From Prescottella equi (GTDB taxonomy: Bacteria; Actinomycetota; Actinomycetes; Mycobacteriales; Mycobacteriaceae), in contig NZ_LWTX01000001.1 of NCBI RefSeq assembly GCF_002094305.1, positions 1 to 64,000 of the forward strand: 64,000 bases of DNA, in the 5' to 3' direction. Below, piece by piece: positions 55,947 through 64,000 of this stretch. The position numbers and the translations under genes are program-made. Within the stretch, counting starts at the first letter, position 1. The number at the start of each line of letters is the position of its first letter. The notes beneath the pieces were generated by a model, which was given only the letters and a program-made list of their open reading frames with translations, had not been told where the DNA came from and made no database searches.

Positions 55947-56722
55947 ATGCCTGCCCGTGAATCCGCGCCGCTCGGCGCCCTTGCTGGATCGACCTGCAGT
56001 CGTCCGACATCGACCGCGCCACCGCCTTCTACGACGCTCTCTTCGGATGGACCCACGAGGGGTCTTCCGAGGAGTACGGCGGCTACGTGATGTTCCTCGC
56101 CGGCGGGAAGCCGGTGGCCGGAGCGATGCCCGGGCAGGCCGGGAACCCGTACGTGGACGTGTGGACGACCTACCTGGCAACGGCCGATGCGGACGCGACC
56201 GCCGAGGCCGTTTCGAAGGCCGGTGGCCAGGTGATGATGGAGCCGATGACGGTTCCGCGGCAGGGGCGGATGGCGATGTTCCGGGACGCGTCGGGTGGCG
56301 TCGTGGGTGTGTGGCAGCCGGGCGAACACAAGGGTTTCGGGATGATCGGCGAGTCCAACACGCCCGCGTGGTTCGAGTTGGTCAGCAAGGACTACGACGC
56401 CGCGCTGCCCTTCTATCGGGACGTGTTCGGATGGGATCTGGCCACCCTGAGCGACAGCGACGAATTCCGCTACTCGACAGGCCGATTCGACGGTGAGGAC
56501 CTGGCGGGGATCTTCGATGCGAGCAAGGCGCTGCCGCCCGAGGTGCCGTCGCACTGGCAGATGTTCGTGCAGGTCGACGACACCGATGCCGCGATCGCGC
56601 GGGTCGTCGACCTCGGCGGTGAGGTCCTCACCCAGCCGTGGGACACCGAGTACGGCCGGATGGCGCAGGTGGCCGATCCGAACGGTGCCCGGTTCATGAT
56701 CTCCGGCCCGGTGGCGGCCTGA
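55947..56722 (+). pseudogene. Two-domain glyoxalase/VOC family gene with a single-base frameshift
   Basis: ATG 55947 has GAGGAG 6 nt upstream, but after about 11 codons the frame must shift to reach the conserved body. Adding one C to the CCC run at 55978-55980 restores WIDLQSSDIDRATAFYDALF and a 258-residue protein like mycobacterial TB27.3 (Rv0577). In the body frame there is a stop at 55958-55960 and the first start is only at 56087, losing half of domain 1. Either the gene is broken or the base is a sequencing error. Domain 2 (WFELVSKDYDAALPFYRDVF) is intact. Confidence 0.8.
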
Positions 56723-56727
56723 CGGAG

Positions 56728-58191
56728 ATGCGGAACTATTACACGGCGCAGCAGGTCAAGGCCGCGGAGGCGCCGCTGCTGGCGAGCCTGCCCGACGGCA
56801 CGTTGATGGGCCGCGCAGCCCACGGGTTGGCGCGGGTGGCGGCGGGTGAGTTGCGGGCGCGGACCGGCGGCGTGGTGGGCCGCCGCGTCACGCTGCTCGT
56901 CGGCTCCGGCGACAACGGCGGCGACGCGCTGTGGGCGGGCGCGCTGTTGCGCCGGCGCGGCGTCGCGGTCACCGCGGTCCTGTTGAATCCGGACCGCGCG
57001 CACCCGGCGGGCCTGGCGGCGCTGCAGGCCGCGGGTGGGCGGGTCTCGCCCGACCCGGGCGATCCCGATCTGGTGCTCGACGGCATCGTCGGCATCTCCG
57101 GGACCGGACCGCTCCGTCCCGCCGCGGCCGCGATCGTCGCGCAGCTCGACGCCCCGATCGTGGCGGTGGACCTGCCGAGTGGCGTCGACCCGGACACCGG
57201 GGCGGTGGACGGCCCCGCGGTGACGGCGGCGGTCACCGTCGCGTTCGGGGCGCTCAAGCCCGTGCACGCGCTCGCCGCCGCGCGCTGTGGACGCGTCGAA
57301 CTGGTGCCCATCGGCCTCACACTCCCCGAAGCAGACCTGCAGGCACTCGATCCGTGGGAGGTCGGCCGGTTGTGGCCGGTGCCGCATGCGGCGGACGACA
57401 AGTACACGCAGGGCGTCGTCGGGGTCGTCGCGGGGAGCCGGCGGTATCCGGGCGCGGCGGTGCTGTCGGCCGGCGCGGCGGTCACGGCGACGGCGGGAAT
57501 GGTGCGCTACGCCGGCCGGGCGGCGGACGAGGTCGTCGGGCACTGGCCCGAGGTGGTGGCGGCGCCGTCACCGGCGGAGGCCGGGCGGGTGCAGGCGTGG
57601 GTGGTCGGCCCCGGGATCGGCACCGACGACGCCGCGTTCGAGGAGTTGCGGACCGTGCTCGACTCCGACGTTCCGGTGCTGGTCGACGCCGACGGTCTGA
57701 ATCTGCTCGCGAAGCACCCCGATCTCGTCCGGCACCGCGCCGCGCCGACCCTGTTGACTCCGCACGCCGGCGAGTTCGAGCGGCTCACGAGCGTCGCACC
57801 GACACCCGACCGGGTCGCGGCGGCGCGTGCTCTGGCCGCGGAATGGGGCGTGACGGTCCTGCTCAAGGGGCGAGCAACGGTGATCGCGGAGCCGTCGGGC
57901 CGGGTGCTCGTCAACGACGCGGGCAGTTCGTGGGCCGCGACGGCGGGTTCGGGGGACGTCCTGTCCGGCATCGTCGGTGCGCTGCTGGCCACCGGACTCG
58001 AACCGTCCCTGGCCGCCGCCGCGGGTGCACGGGCGCATTCGCTCGCGGCCAATCTGGGAGCTTGGGAGGGCTCCGACGAGACGGGGGACGCGGGGCTCGC
58101 GCCCATCTCGGCGTCGACGTTGCTCGCGCATCTGCGGTCGGCGATCCGGATCCTGCGAGTGTTCCCGAGCTCACATGTGTCTCGATCGTGA
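56728..58191 (+). CDS. nnrD: Bifunctional NAD(P)H-hydrate repair enzyme (epimerase/dehydratase)
   Basis: Protein of 487 residues. The N-terminal epimerase domain (1-210; GSGDNGGDALWAGALL) and C-terminal dehydratase domain (GVVAGSRRYPGAAVLSA, LLTPHAGEFERL, TAGSGDVLSGIVGALL) repair damaged NADH/NADPH hydrates. It starts 5 nt after the VOC gene, with GGAG almost touching the ATG, so translation is probably coupled. Shown as one fused gene, as in M. tuberculosis Nnr. Confidence 0.93.
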   Translation: MRNYYTAQQVKAAEAPLLASLPDGTLMGRAAHGLARVAAGELRARTGGVVGRRVTLLVGSGDNGGDALWAGALLRRRGVAVTAVLLNPDRAHPAGLAALQAAGGRVSPDPGDPDLVLDGIVGISGTGPLRPAAAAIVAQLDAPIVAVDLPSGVDPDTGAVDGPAVTAAVTVAFGALKPVHALAAARCGRVELVPIGLTLPEADLQALDPWEVGRLWPVPHAADDKYTQGVVGVVAGSRRYPGAAVLSAGAAVTATAGMVRYAGRAADEVVGHWPEVVAAPSPAEAGRVQAWVVGPGIGTDDAAFEELRTVLDSDVPVLVDADGLNLLAKHPDLVRHRAAPTLLTPHAGEFERLTSVAPTPDRVAAARALAAEWGVTVLLKGRATVIAEPSGRVLVNDAGSSWAATAGSGDVLSGIVGALLATGLEPSLAAAAGARAHSLAANLGAWEGSDETGDAGLAPISASTLLAHLRSAIRILRVFPSSHVSRS

Positions 58192-58249
58192 CTGGTCGGG
58201 TTCTACCCGTGCAGGAGTTTCCTCCTGACGAGTGGCAGGATCGAAGTTC

Positions 58250-59476
58250 GTGACCACTACCGCGCAGGAGCCCGACACCGCCCCGACCCAGACGAGCGCC
58301 CCCGTGGCGGCGAATACGCCTCCATCTGCGGCGGCGCCTCAGGCGGAAGCGGTGATCGACCTCGACGCGGTGGCCCACAACATCGGCATCCTGCGTGAGC
58401 ACGCGGGCGGCGCCACGGTCATGGCGGTCGTCAAGGCCGACGCCTACAACCACGGTGCCGTACCGGTCGCGCGGGCTGCGTTGGCAGCCGGTGCCGGAGA
58501 ACTCGGTGTCACGACGCTTGCCGAGGGACTCGAACTCAAGAACGCCGGCATCACCGCACCCGTGCTGTCGTGGCTGCACACCGCGGACTCGGACTTCGCC
58601 CCCGCGGTCGCTGCCGGGGTGGAACTGGGGCTGTCGTCGCCGCGGCACCTGGCTGCCGTCGCCGCGGCGGCCCGTCAGGTCGGCACCGCCGCGACCGTGA
58701 CGGTCAAGGTCGACACCGGCCTCAACCGCAACGGTGTGTCCCGCGAGGAGTGGACCGACTTCCTGAAGGATCTCGCGCGCGTCGAGGCAGAGGGCGCGGT
58801 CCGCTTCAAGGGCGTGTTCTCCCACCTCGCGCACGCGGACGAGCCGCACCACCCGGTCATCGACGACCAGCGCGAGCGTTTCACGAGTGCCCTCGAGGAC
58901 GCCGAGCGCATCGGTCTGGTCCCTGAGGCGGCGCACCTGTCGAACTCGGCGGCCACCCTCACCCGTCCCGACCTGCGGTTCGACATGGTTCGGCCCGGAA
59001 TCGCGATATACGGACTGTCCCCGGTTCCGGACCTGGGGACGTTCGGCCTGCGGCCGGTCATGACGTTCCGATCGAGGGTGGCACTGGTGAAGAAGGTGGC
59101 GGCAGGAGAGGGCGTCTCCTACGGGCACACGTGGGTGGCGCCGCACGACACGACGGTGGCGTTGCTTCCGGTCGGCTACGCGGACGGGATCCCGCGCGCG
59201 CTGGGCGGTCGTTTCGAGGTGTGGCTCGGCGACGATCGGCGTCCCGGAATCGGCCGGGTCTGCATGGACCAGGTGGTCGTCGACCTCGGACCGGACGGCG
59301 CGGGAGTCCGGGAGGGCGATACCGCGGTCTTCTTCGGCGACGGTGACGGTGACCGCGGCGTGCCCCACGCGCAGGACTGGGCGGACGCGCTCGACACCAT
59401 CCACTACGAGGTGGTGACGTCGGTACGGGGCCGGACGATCCGGACCTATGTCGGAGGCCCGGGCGGCCGGTCATGA
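58250..59476 (+). CDS. alr: Alanine racemase
   Basis: PLP enzyme of 408 residues making D-alanine for peptidoglycan. PLP lysine in [13 protein letters not shown], catalytic Tyr in [10 protein letters not shown]. The first 30 residues are a Thr/Pro/Ala-rich tail before [15 protein letters not shown] 58250 has AGGA 9 nt upstream; GTG 58232 in frame is less likely. Overlaps the hydrolase gene by 4 nt. A small CAGGAG/CTCCTG hairpin (58212-58227) just upstream could mask ribosome binding. Confidence 0.95.
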   Translation: MTTTAQEPDTAPTQTSAPVAANTPPSAAAPQAEAVIDLDAVAHNIGILREHAGGATVMAVVKADAYNHGAVPVARAALAAGAGELGVTTLAEGLELKNAGITAPVLSWLHTADSDFAPAVAAGVELGLSSPRHLAAVAAAARQVGTAATVTVKVDTGLNRNGVSREEWTDFLKDLARVEAEGAVRFKGVFSHLAHADEPHHPVIDDQRERFTSALEDAERIGLVPEAAHLSNSAATLTRPDLRFDMVRPGIAIYGLSPVPDLGTFGLRPVMTFRSRVALVKKVAAGEGVSYGHTWVAPHDTTVALLPVGYADGIPRALGGRFEVWLGDDRRPGIGRVCMDQVVVDLGPDGAGVREGDTAVFFGDGDGDRGVPHAQDWADALDTIHYEVVTSVRGRTIRTYVGGPGGRS

Positions 59477-60567
59477 ACATTCTGAACCGGCTCGGGCTGT
59501 TCGGTGGGGTGGCGGGCGTCGCGGCGATCGGGACGCTCGCGGGGCTCAATGCGGTGAAGGCGGCGACGACCCGCCGCGGCCCGGAGATCTACGCGTCCGA
59601 GGACTTCACGGTGTTCTCCCGTGACCGCAGTCGCGTCGTCACCACGGAGGACGACGTACCGCTCCTGGTCCGCGAGGTGGGGCCCGCCGACGCACCGCTC
59701 ACGGTGATCTTCGTGCACGGGTACTGCCTGCGGATGGAGTCGTGGCATTTCCAGCGGACTCAGCTCGCGCACCGGTGGGGGGACTCGGCTCGGATGGTGT
59801 TCTACGACCAGCGGGGACACGGCGAATCCGGGACGCCGACCGTCGAGAGCTGCACCATCGCGCAGTTGGGCCGCGACCTGGCGGCCGTCGTCGAGGCGAC
59901 GGCCCCGTCGGGCCCGGTCGTCCTGGTCGGTCATTCGATGGGCGGCATGACGATCCTGGCGATGGCCCGTCAGTTCCCGGAGCTGTTCGACGACAGGGTG
60001 ATCGGTGTCGGACTGCTCGCCACCACGGCGGCCGGTCTGAACAAGTCGGGACTCGGCCGCAACCTGAACAACCCGGTGATCGACGCCTTCCGTCTCGCGG
60101 TGCGGACCGCGCCCGGCATCGTGCAGCAGGCCCGCGGCGCGGCCCGCGCGATCATCTCGCCGATCCTGCGGGCGGCGTCGTACGGCACGGAGGTGAGCCC
60201 GCGGCTGGTCGAGTTCTCCGACGGCATGCTCAGTGACGTCTCGGTCGTGACGGTGGTCAACTTCCTCGAATCCCTCGAGTTGCACGACGAATCCGAGGCC
60301 CTGCCGGTGCTGGGCGACGTTCCGGCGCTGGTCCTGTGCGGCGACGCCGACATGATCATCCCGTTCTCCAGCTCGAAAGCGCTCGCCGCGGGATTGTCCC
60401 GCGCCGAGCTGGTGCGGGTGCGGGACGCGGGCCATCTCGTGGAGCTCGAGTTCCCGCAGGTAACCTCCGATGCGATCGATCGGCTGGTCCGGCGCGCCGT
60501 GTCGAGACGCGAGGATCGCGAGAATGCGGCGCTGGTGGGTGGACTGGAGCGAACAGATGTCGGCTGA
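59473..60567 (+). CDS. Alpha/beta hydrolase
   Basis: Protein of 364 residues with an N-terminal hydrophobic segment ([20 protein letters not shown]) that may anchor it, oxyanion [10 protein letters not shown], nucleophile GHSMGG, acid in CGDADMIIP and His in [11 protein letters not shown]. Triad complete; substrate unknown. It is wedged between alr and tsaE, which adjoin directly in M. tuberculosis. ATGA overlap with alr and 11-nt overlap with tsaE mean one transcript. Confidence 0.88.
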   Translation: MNILNRLGLFGGVAGVAAIGTLAGLNAVKAATTRRGPEIYASEDFTVFSRDRSRVVTTEDDVPLLVREVGPADAPLTVIFVHGYCLRMESWHFQRTQLAHRWGDSARMVFYDQRGHGESGTPTVESCTIAQLGRDLAAVVEATAPSGPVVLVGHSMGGMTILAMARQFPELFDDRVIGVGLLATTAAGLNKSGLGRNLNNPVIDAFRLAVRTAPGIVQQARGAARAIISPILRAASYGTEVSPRLVEFSDGMLSDVSVVTVVNFLESLELHDESEALPVLGDVPALVLCGDADMIIPFSSSKALAAGLSRAELVRVRDAGHLVELEFPQVTSDAIDRLVRRAVSRREDRENAALVGGLERTDVG

Positions 60568-61069
60568 CACGCGAACCGGACGTGGCGAGGCGACCCTGCC
60601 GACGACCGCGGACACCGAGGCGCTCGGACGCGCGCTGGCGGCCGACCTGGGGGCGGGCGACCTGGTCGTGCTCGACGGTCCGCTCGGCGCCGGCAAGACC
60701 GCGTTGACCCGAGGCATCGCCGCCGGTCTCGGGGTCGAGGGACGCGTGACGTCCCCGACGTTCATCATCGCGCGAGAGCACCGGCCCGGCCCACGCCCGG
60801 ACGGCGGTACCCCGGTCGCACTGGTCCACGTCGACGCCTACCGGTTGAACGAGGCGGTGGCCTCAGATGCCGCCGTGGACATGCACGACCAGCTCGACGC
60901 GCTCGACCTCGACACCGATCTGGCGTCGGCCGTCGTCGTCGTCGAGTGGGGCGAGGGTGTGGTCGAGCATCTCGCCGATCGGCACCTGCGGGTGCGGCTG
61001 CGGCGGGAACCGGAGTCGGATGTCCGTACTGCCGTGTGGGAGTGGGTCTCCGGTCCCGCCGTTCGCTGA
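60557..61069 (+). CDS. tsaE: tRNA t6A biosynthesis ATPase TsaE
   Basis: Protein of 170 residues with P-loop DGPLGAGKTALTRGIA, SPTFIIAREH and the late VVVVEWGEGV motif. It powers the TsaB-TsaD-TsaE cycle that makes threonylcarbamoyl-adenosine at tRNA position 37. ATG 60557 lies inside the end of the hydrolase gene, with GGAG 7 nt upstream. Confidence 0.93.
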   Translation: MSADTRTGRGEATLPTTADTEALGRALAADLGAGDLVVLDGPLGAGKTALTRGIAAGLGVEGRVTSPTFIIAREHRPGPRPDGGTPVALVHVDAYRLNEAVASDAAVDMHDQLDALDLDTDLASAVVVVEWGEGVVEHLADRHLRVRLRREPESDVRTAVWEWVSGPAVR

Positions 61070-61073
61070 TCCG

Positions 61074-61952
61074 TCAGCGGCGCACCCCGTCGATACCGCG
61101 CACCTTGCGGTACGGATGCGCGTCGACCTCCGACAACATGTCGGCGATCAGCTTCTCGTAGGGCTTGTTGCGCCGGGCGGCGGCCATGAGCAGGCGAGTC
61201 GCGCGGGCGGCGCCGCCGAGGCTCATCGGGCGGCCGGCGACACCGAACATCGTGCGCGCCCACTCGGGCAGCAGCGCGATGATGCCGTCCTGGATCACCA
61301 CCGACGACGCGACCTTGATCGGGTTGCCCTTCAGCGTCGGCTTGCGTAGCGCGACGGTGGCCTCGGCCGCCGGCAGCGTGACCGCCAGCCAGTCCACTTG
61401 ACCGTGGATGTAGTCGTCGAGTTCGGCATGTGTCGAGGCCAGCGTGGACGGGTCGATGCCGACGAGTTCGGCCGCCTTGTGCTGCTCGACGACGAAGCGG
61501 TCGCGTTCGGCCGCCGTGAGGCTCGGCCCGTACATCTCGGAGCTTCGCAGGATGCCCCACACCAGCGTGTTGTGGGTCCACACGAGCCAGTCCGGCTCGT
61601 CGGCGACGAGGACCCGGCCGGTGCGCTCGTCGGTCCACTTGGCGTGACGGTGCATGCGCCGCACGGCTTCACCGGCGGCGAAAGCGTGCGCGGTGTCCCC
61701 GAAGACCGTGGTGTCGAGGTATTTGACGGTGCGCGCGGCGCGGCCGGCAGCGTCGCCGTAGTTGGCGGAGACCTTGCTGAACAGCGTCATCATGTCGGGG
61801 TTGAGGGTCTGCAACAGAATGCCGCAGACGGCGCCCAGGGAGGACGCCGGATCGGCGAACAAGCGCCAGGTGACGCTGTCCGGTCCGAAGAGCCCGTCGT
61901 CCTGACGGGCGGACGATGTCTGCTGTTCGAGATCTTCGACTGCCCCACTCAT
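61074..61952 (-). CDS. MpaB/latex-clearing oxygenase-like protein (DUF2236)
   Basis: Protein of 292 residues, all helical, with family landmarks VTWRLFADPASSLGAV, FGDTAHAFAAGEAVRRMHRH, LVWTHNTLVWGIL and MYGPSLTAAERDRF. Conserved His may bind heme, as in the family. It lies in antisense inside the tsaE-tsaB interval, with its stop 4 nt from the tsaE stop, so it is an insertion into the t6A cluster relative to M. tuberculosis. Substrate unknown. Confidence 0.85.
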   Translation of the reverse strand: MSGAVEDLEQQTSSARQDDGLFGPDSVTWRLFADPASSLGAVCGILLQTLNPDMMTLFSKVSANYGDAAGRAARTVKYLDTTVFGDTAHAFAAGEAVRRMHRHAKWTDERTGRVLVADEPDWLVWTHNTLVWGILRSSEMYGPSLTAAERDRFVVEQHKAAELVGIDPSTLASTHAELDDYIHGQVDWLAVTLPAAEATVALRKPTLKGNPIKVASSVVIQDGIIALLPEWARTMFGVAGRPMSLGGAARATRLLMAAARRNKPYEKLIADMLSEVDAHPYRKVRGIDGVRR

Positions 61953-62000
61953 TTCGCCACCTTTCCTGGTCCCCCGGCTGCCCGGTGGGGCATTGGTCGA

Positions 62001-62017
62001 GATATTCCCGAAATATC
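62001..62017. promoter_or_regulatory. AT-rich palindrome GATATT-N5-AATATC
   Basis: Perfect 6-bp arms in the divergent gap between the MpaB-like gene and tsaB. Strongly AT-rich against the background. It may be an operator or promoter of the MpaB-like gene, 48 nt upstream of its start. Confidence 0.45.
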
Positions 62018-62114
62018 ACATTTGCACCAAGACGACGCGCCGGAACGGCGATCGAAAGCCCGCTGGTCGGCCGGCTCGGGGGAGCCCCGTGGAGTGCGAG
62101 TAGCCTGGTACATC

Positions 62115-62768
62115 GTGCTTGTGCTTGCCATCGACACCTCCACCCCTGCGGTCACTGCGGGAGTCGTGCGCTTCGACCCAGAGTCCGCCGACGCCCCGCG
62201 GTCGCTCGCGACCCGGGCCACTGTCGACGCCCGCGCACACGCGGAGGTCCTGACGCCGCAGATCCTCGAGTGCCTGGCCGAGTCGGGCTACGCCCCGGCC
62301 GATCTCGACGCCGTCGTCGTCGGCGTCGGTCCCGGGCCGTTCACCGGACTGCGGGTGGGGATGGCGACGGGTGCCGCGTTCGGCGACGCGCTCGGCATCC
62401 CGGTCCACGGCGTGTGCAGCCTCGACGCGATCGCCGCGGATGCCGCGGACGGCCGGGACCTGTTGGTGGTCACCGACGCCCGTCGGCGCGAGGTGTACTG
62501 GGCGCGATACTCGCAGGGGAAGCGCGTCGAGGGGCCCGAGGTGATCAAGCCGTCCGACCTGGACGGCGAGCCGTCGCAGGTGATCGCCGGGTCGGCCTCG
62601 CACGTGGATCTGTTCGATCTGCCGGTGCTGCCGGTGGAGACGCCGTCGCCCGCCGGGCTGGTCGCGGTCGCGGCGCAGGCACTGCGAGTCGGGGTGGAAC
62701 CGGAACCGCTGGTCCCGCTGTACCTGCGCCGACCGGACGCGGTGGAGTTGGCGGACCGGCGCAAATGA
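62115..62768 (+). CDS. tsaB: tRNA t6A biosynthesis protein TsaB
   Basis: Protein of 217 residues with [16 protein letters not shown] and [16 protein letters not shown]; an inactive TsaD homologue that scaffolds the complex. GTG 62115 is preferred; TAGCCT at 62101-62106 lies 8 nt before it, and no ribosome site is visible, so the transcript may be leaderless. GTG 62121 is an alternative. Stop overlaps rimI by 4 nt. Confidence 0.92.
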   Translation: MLVLAIDTSTPAVTAGVVRFDPESADAPRSLATRATVDARAHAEVLTPQILECLAESGYAPADLDAVVVGVGPGPFTGLRVGMATGAAFGDALGIPVHGVCSLDAIAADAADGRDLLVVTDARRREVYWARYSQGKRVEGPEVIKPSDLDGEPSQVIAGSASHVDLFDLPVLPVETPSPAGLVAVAAQALRVGVEPEPLVPLYLRRPDAVELADRRK

Positions 62769-63262
62769 GTTTTCGTATCGTCCCGCTCGCCGACACCGAC
62801 GCCGACCGGTGCGCGGAACTCGAGCAGGTGCTGTTCCCGGGCGACGACCCGTGGAGCGCGGACGCGTTCCGCTCGGAGCTCGCGGGCGGTCACAACCACT
62901 ACTTCGCGGCGCGCGACAGCAGCGACGCTCTGATCGGTTACGCCGGGGTGTCGCTGCTCGGGACGAGCATCACACCGGAGGCCGAGGTGCACACCATCGG
63001 TGTCGATCCGACGGTGCAGCGCGGCGGGGTCGGCGGGGCGTTGCTCGGCGAGCTGCTGCGGGTGGCGGACAAGTGGGGCGGGCCGGTGTTCCTCGAGGTC
63101 CGCACCGACAACGAGCCGGCGATCGCGCTGTACCGGCGCGAGGGCTTCGAGATCGTCGGCACCAGGAAGCGGTACTACCAGCCGAGCGGCGCGGACGCAT
63201 TCACGATGCGCCGCCCGGCACCGACCGACGCCGACGCCGCGCAGCGGCAGGGCAAGGAGTGA
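62765..63262 (+). CDS. rimI: Ribosomal protein alanine acetyltransferase
   Basis: GNAT enzyme of 165 residues with [20 protein letters not shown] (acetyl-CoA loop) and [19 protein letters not shown]. It acetylates the N-terminus of S18 in E. coli and other proteins elsewhere. Coupled to tsaB by ATGA. Order tsaB-rimI-tsaD is standard. Confidence 0.92.
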   Translation: MSFRIVPLADTDADRCAELEQVLFPGDDPWSADAFRSELAGGHNHYFAARDSSDALIGYAGVSLLGTSITPEAEVHTIGVDPTVQRGGVGGALLGELLRVADKWGGPVFLEVRTDNEPAIALYRREGFEIVGTRKRYYQPSGADAFTMRRPAPTDADAAQRQGKE

Positions 63263-63267
63263 CGGCC

Positions 63268-64000
63268 ATGATCGTGATGGGGATCGAGAGTTCGTGCGAC
63301 GAGACCGGTGTCGGCATCGTTCGGTGGAACTCCGACGGTAGCTGCGAACTCCTCGCCGACGAGGTGGCGTCGAGCGTCGACCAGCACGCCCGATACGGCG
63401 GTGTGGTGCCGGAGGTGGCGTCGCGCGCGCACCTCGAGGCGATGGTGCCGACCATGAAGCGCGCCCTCGCGGCCGCGGAAATCGACAAGCCCGACGCGAT
63501 CTGCGTGACGATCGGCCCCGGGCTGGCCGGCGCGCTGCTGGTCGGGGTGGCCGCGGCCAAGGCGTACGCCGCGGCGTGGGGTGTGCCGTTCTACGCCATC
63601 AACCACCTCGGCGGTCACGTCGCGGTCGACACCATCGAGCACGGGCCGATGCCGCCGTGCGTGGCGCTCCTCGTCTCCGGTGGGCACACGCACCTGCTGC
63701 ACGTGGAGGAGTTGGGGCGCAAGCCGATCGTGGAACTCGGCACGACCGTGGACGACGCCGCCGGTGAGGCGTTCGACAAGGTTGCGCGCCTACTCGGTCT
63801 CGGCTTCCCGGGCGGCCCGGCGCTGGATCGTCTCGCGCAGCAGGGCGACCGGAACGCGATCGTGTTCCCGCGCGGCATGACCGGCTCCCGCGACGCGCGT
63901 CACGACTTCTCGTTCTCGGGCCTCAAGACCGCGGTTGCGCGGTTCGTCGAGGCGAAGCAACGTGCGGGCGAAGAGGTTCCGGTCGCGGATGTCGCGGCGG
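63268..64000 (+). CDS. tsaD: tRNA t6A transferase TsaD, 3' partial
   Basis: First 244 residues of an enzyme usually about 340 long; it runs off the window. It starts [17 protein letters not shown] with the metal-binding NHLGGH motif and the [10 protein letters not shown] and SGLKTAV segments. It transfers the threonylcarbamoyl group to A37 of tRNA. ATG 63268 has GGAG 8 nt upstream; GTG 63259 in frame is an alternative. Confidence 0.95.
   Translation, partial: MIVMGIESSCDETGVGIVRWNSDGSCELLADEVASSVDQHARYGGVVPEVASRAHLEAMVPTMKRALAAAEIDKPDAICVTIGPGLAGALLVGVAAAKAYAAAWGVPFYAINHLGGHVAVDTIEHGPMPPCVALLVSGGHTHLLHVEELGRKPIVELGTTVDDAAGEAFDKVARLLGLGFPGGPALDRLAQQGDRNAIVFPRGMTGSRDARHDFSFSGLKTAVARFVEAKQRAGEEVPVADVAA

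Overview
This 64 kb, high-GC window looks like the chromosome of a mycolic-acid actinomycete, most likely Rhodococcus. The evidence is codon use, many GTG/TTG starts, and a gene order matching Mycobacterium tuberculosis across the S10-spc-alpha ribosomal clusters, truA, the ESX-4 type VII secretion locus, rplM-rpsI-glmM, glmS, nnrD, alr and the tsaE/tsaB/rimI/tsaD set. The species call is inference; gene order and protein signatures are read from the sequence.

Layout. 1-11.7 kb: the 3' part of a large nonribosomal peptide synthetase ending in a thioesterase, then on the other strand a secreted lipase and a translationally coupled DrrABC-type exporter. 11.8-13.2 kb: a GntR regulator and a hotdog-fold protein with a palindromic operator. 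13.25-31.7 kb: rpsJ to rplQ (S10, spc and alpha clusters with secY, adk, map, dtd, infA, rpoA), then truA. 31.7-34.1 kb: an acyl-CoA dehydrogenase with a divergent TetR regulator, and an FMN reductase. 34.1-46.6 kb: a complete ESX-4 secretion locus including eccE, which M. tuberculosis ESX-4 lacks. 46.8-53.5 kb: rocD, rplM-rpsI, glmM, then a coupled pair of unknown secretion-associated proteins (YxxxD partner followed by WxG partner with a Pro/Glu/Cys-rich tail) and an alpha/beta hydrolase-like protein without its nucleophile. 53.6-64 kb: glmS, a cupredoxin lipoprotein, a frameshifted glyoxalase-family gene, nnrD, alr, an alpha/beta hydrolase, tsaE, an MpaB-like protein, tsaB, rimI and the start of tsaD.

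How the genes work together. The centre is the translation and export core: ribosomal proteins, RNA polymerase alpha, SecY, Adk and Map, with strong hairpins at several cluster boundaries. The ESX-4 locus supplies a membrane core (EccB, EccC, EccD, EccE), the mycosin protease and a WXG100 pair. The YxxxD/WxG gene pair after glmM splits the two halves of a type VII export signal over two coupled proteins, as PE/PPE pairs do, and is the best candidate here for an undescribed secreted system. The right end groups amino-sugar and D-alanine synthesis for the cell wall with the t6A tRNA-modification genes.

No rRNA, tRNA, CRISPR array, insertion sequence or phage gene was seen.
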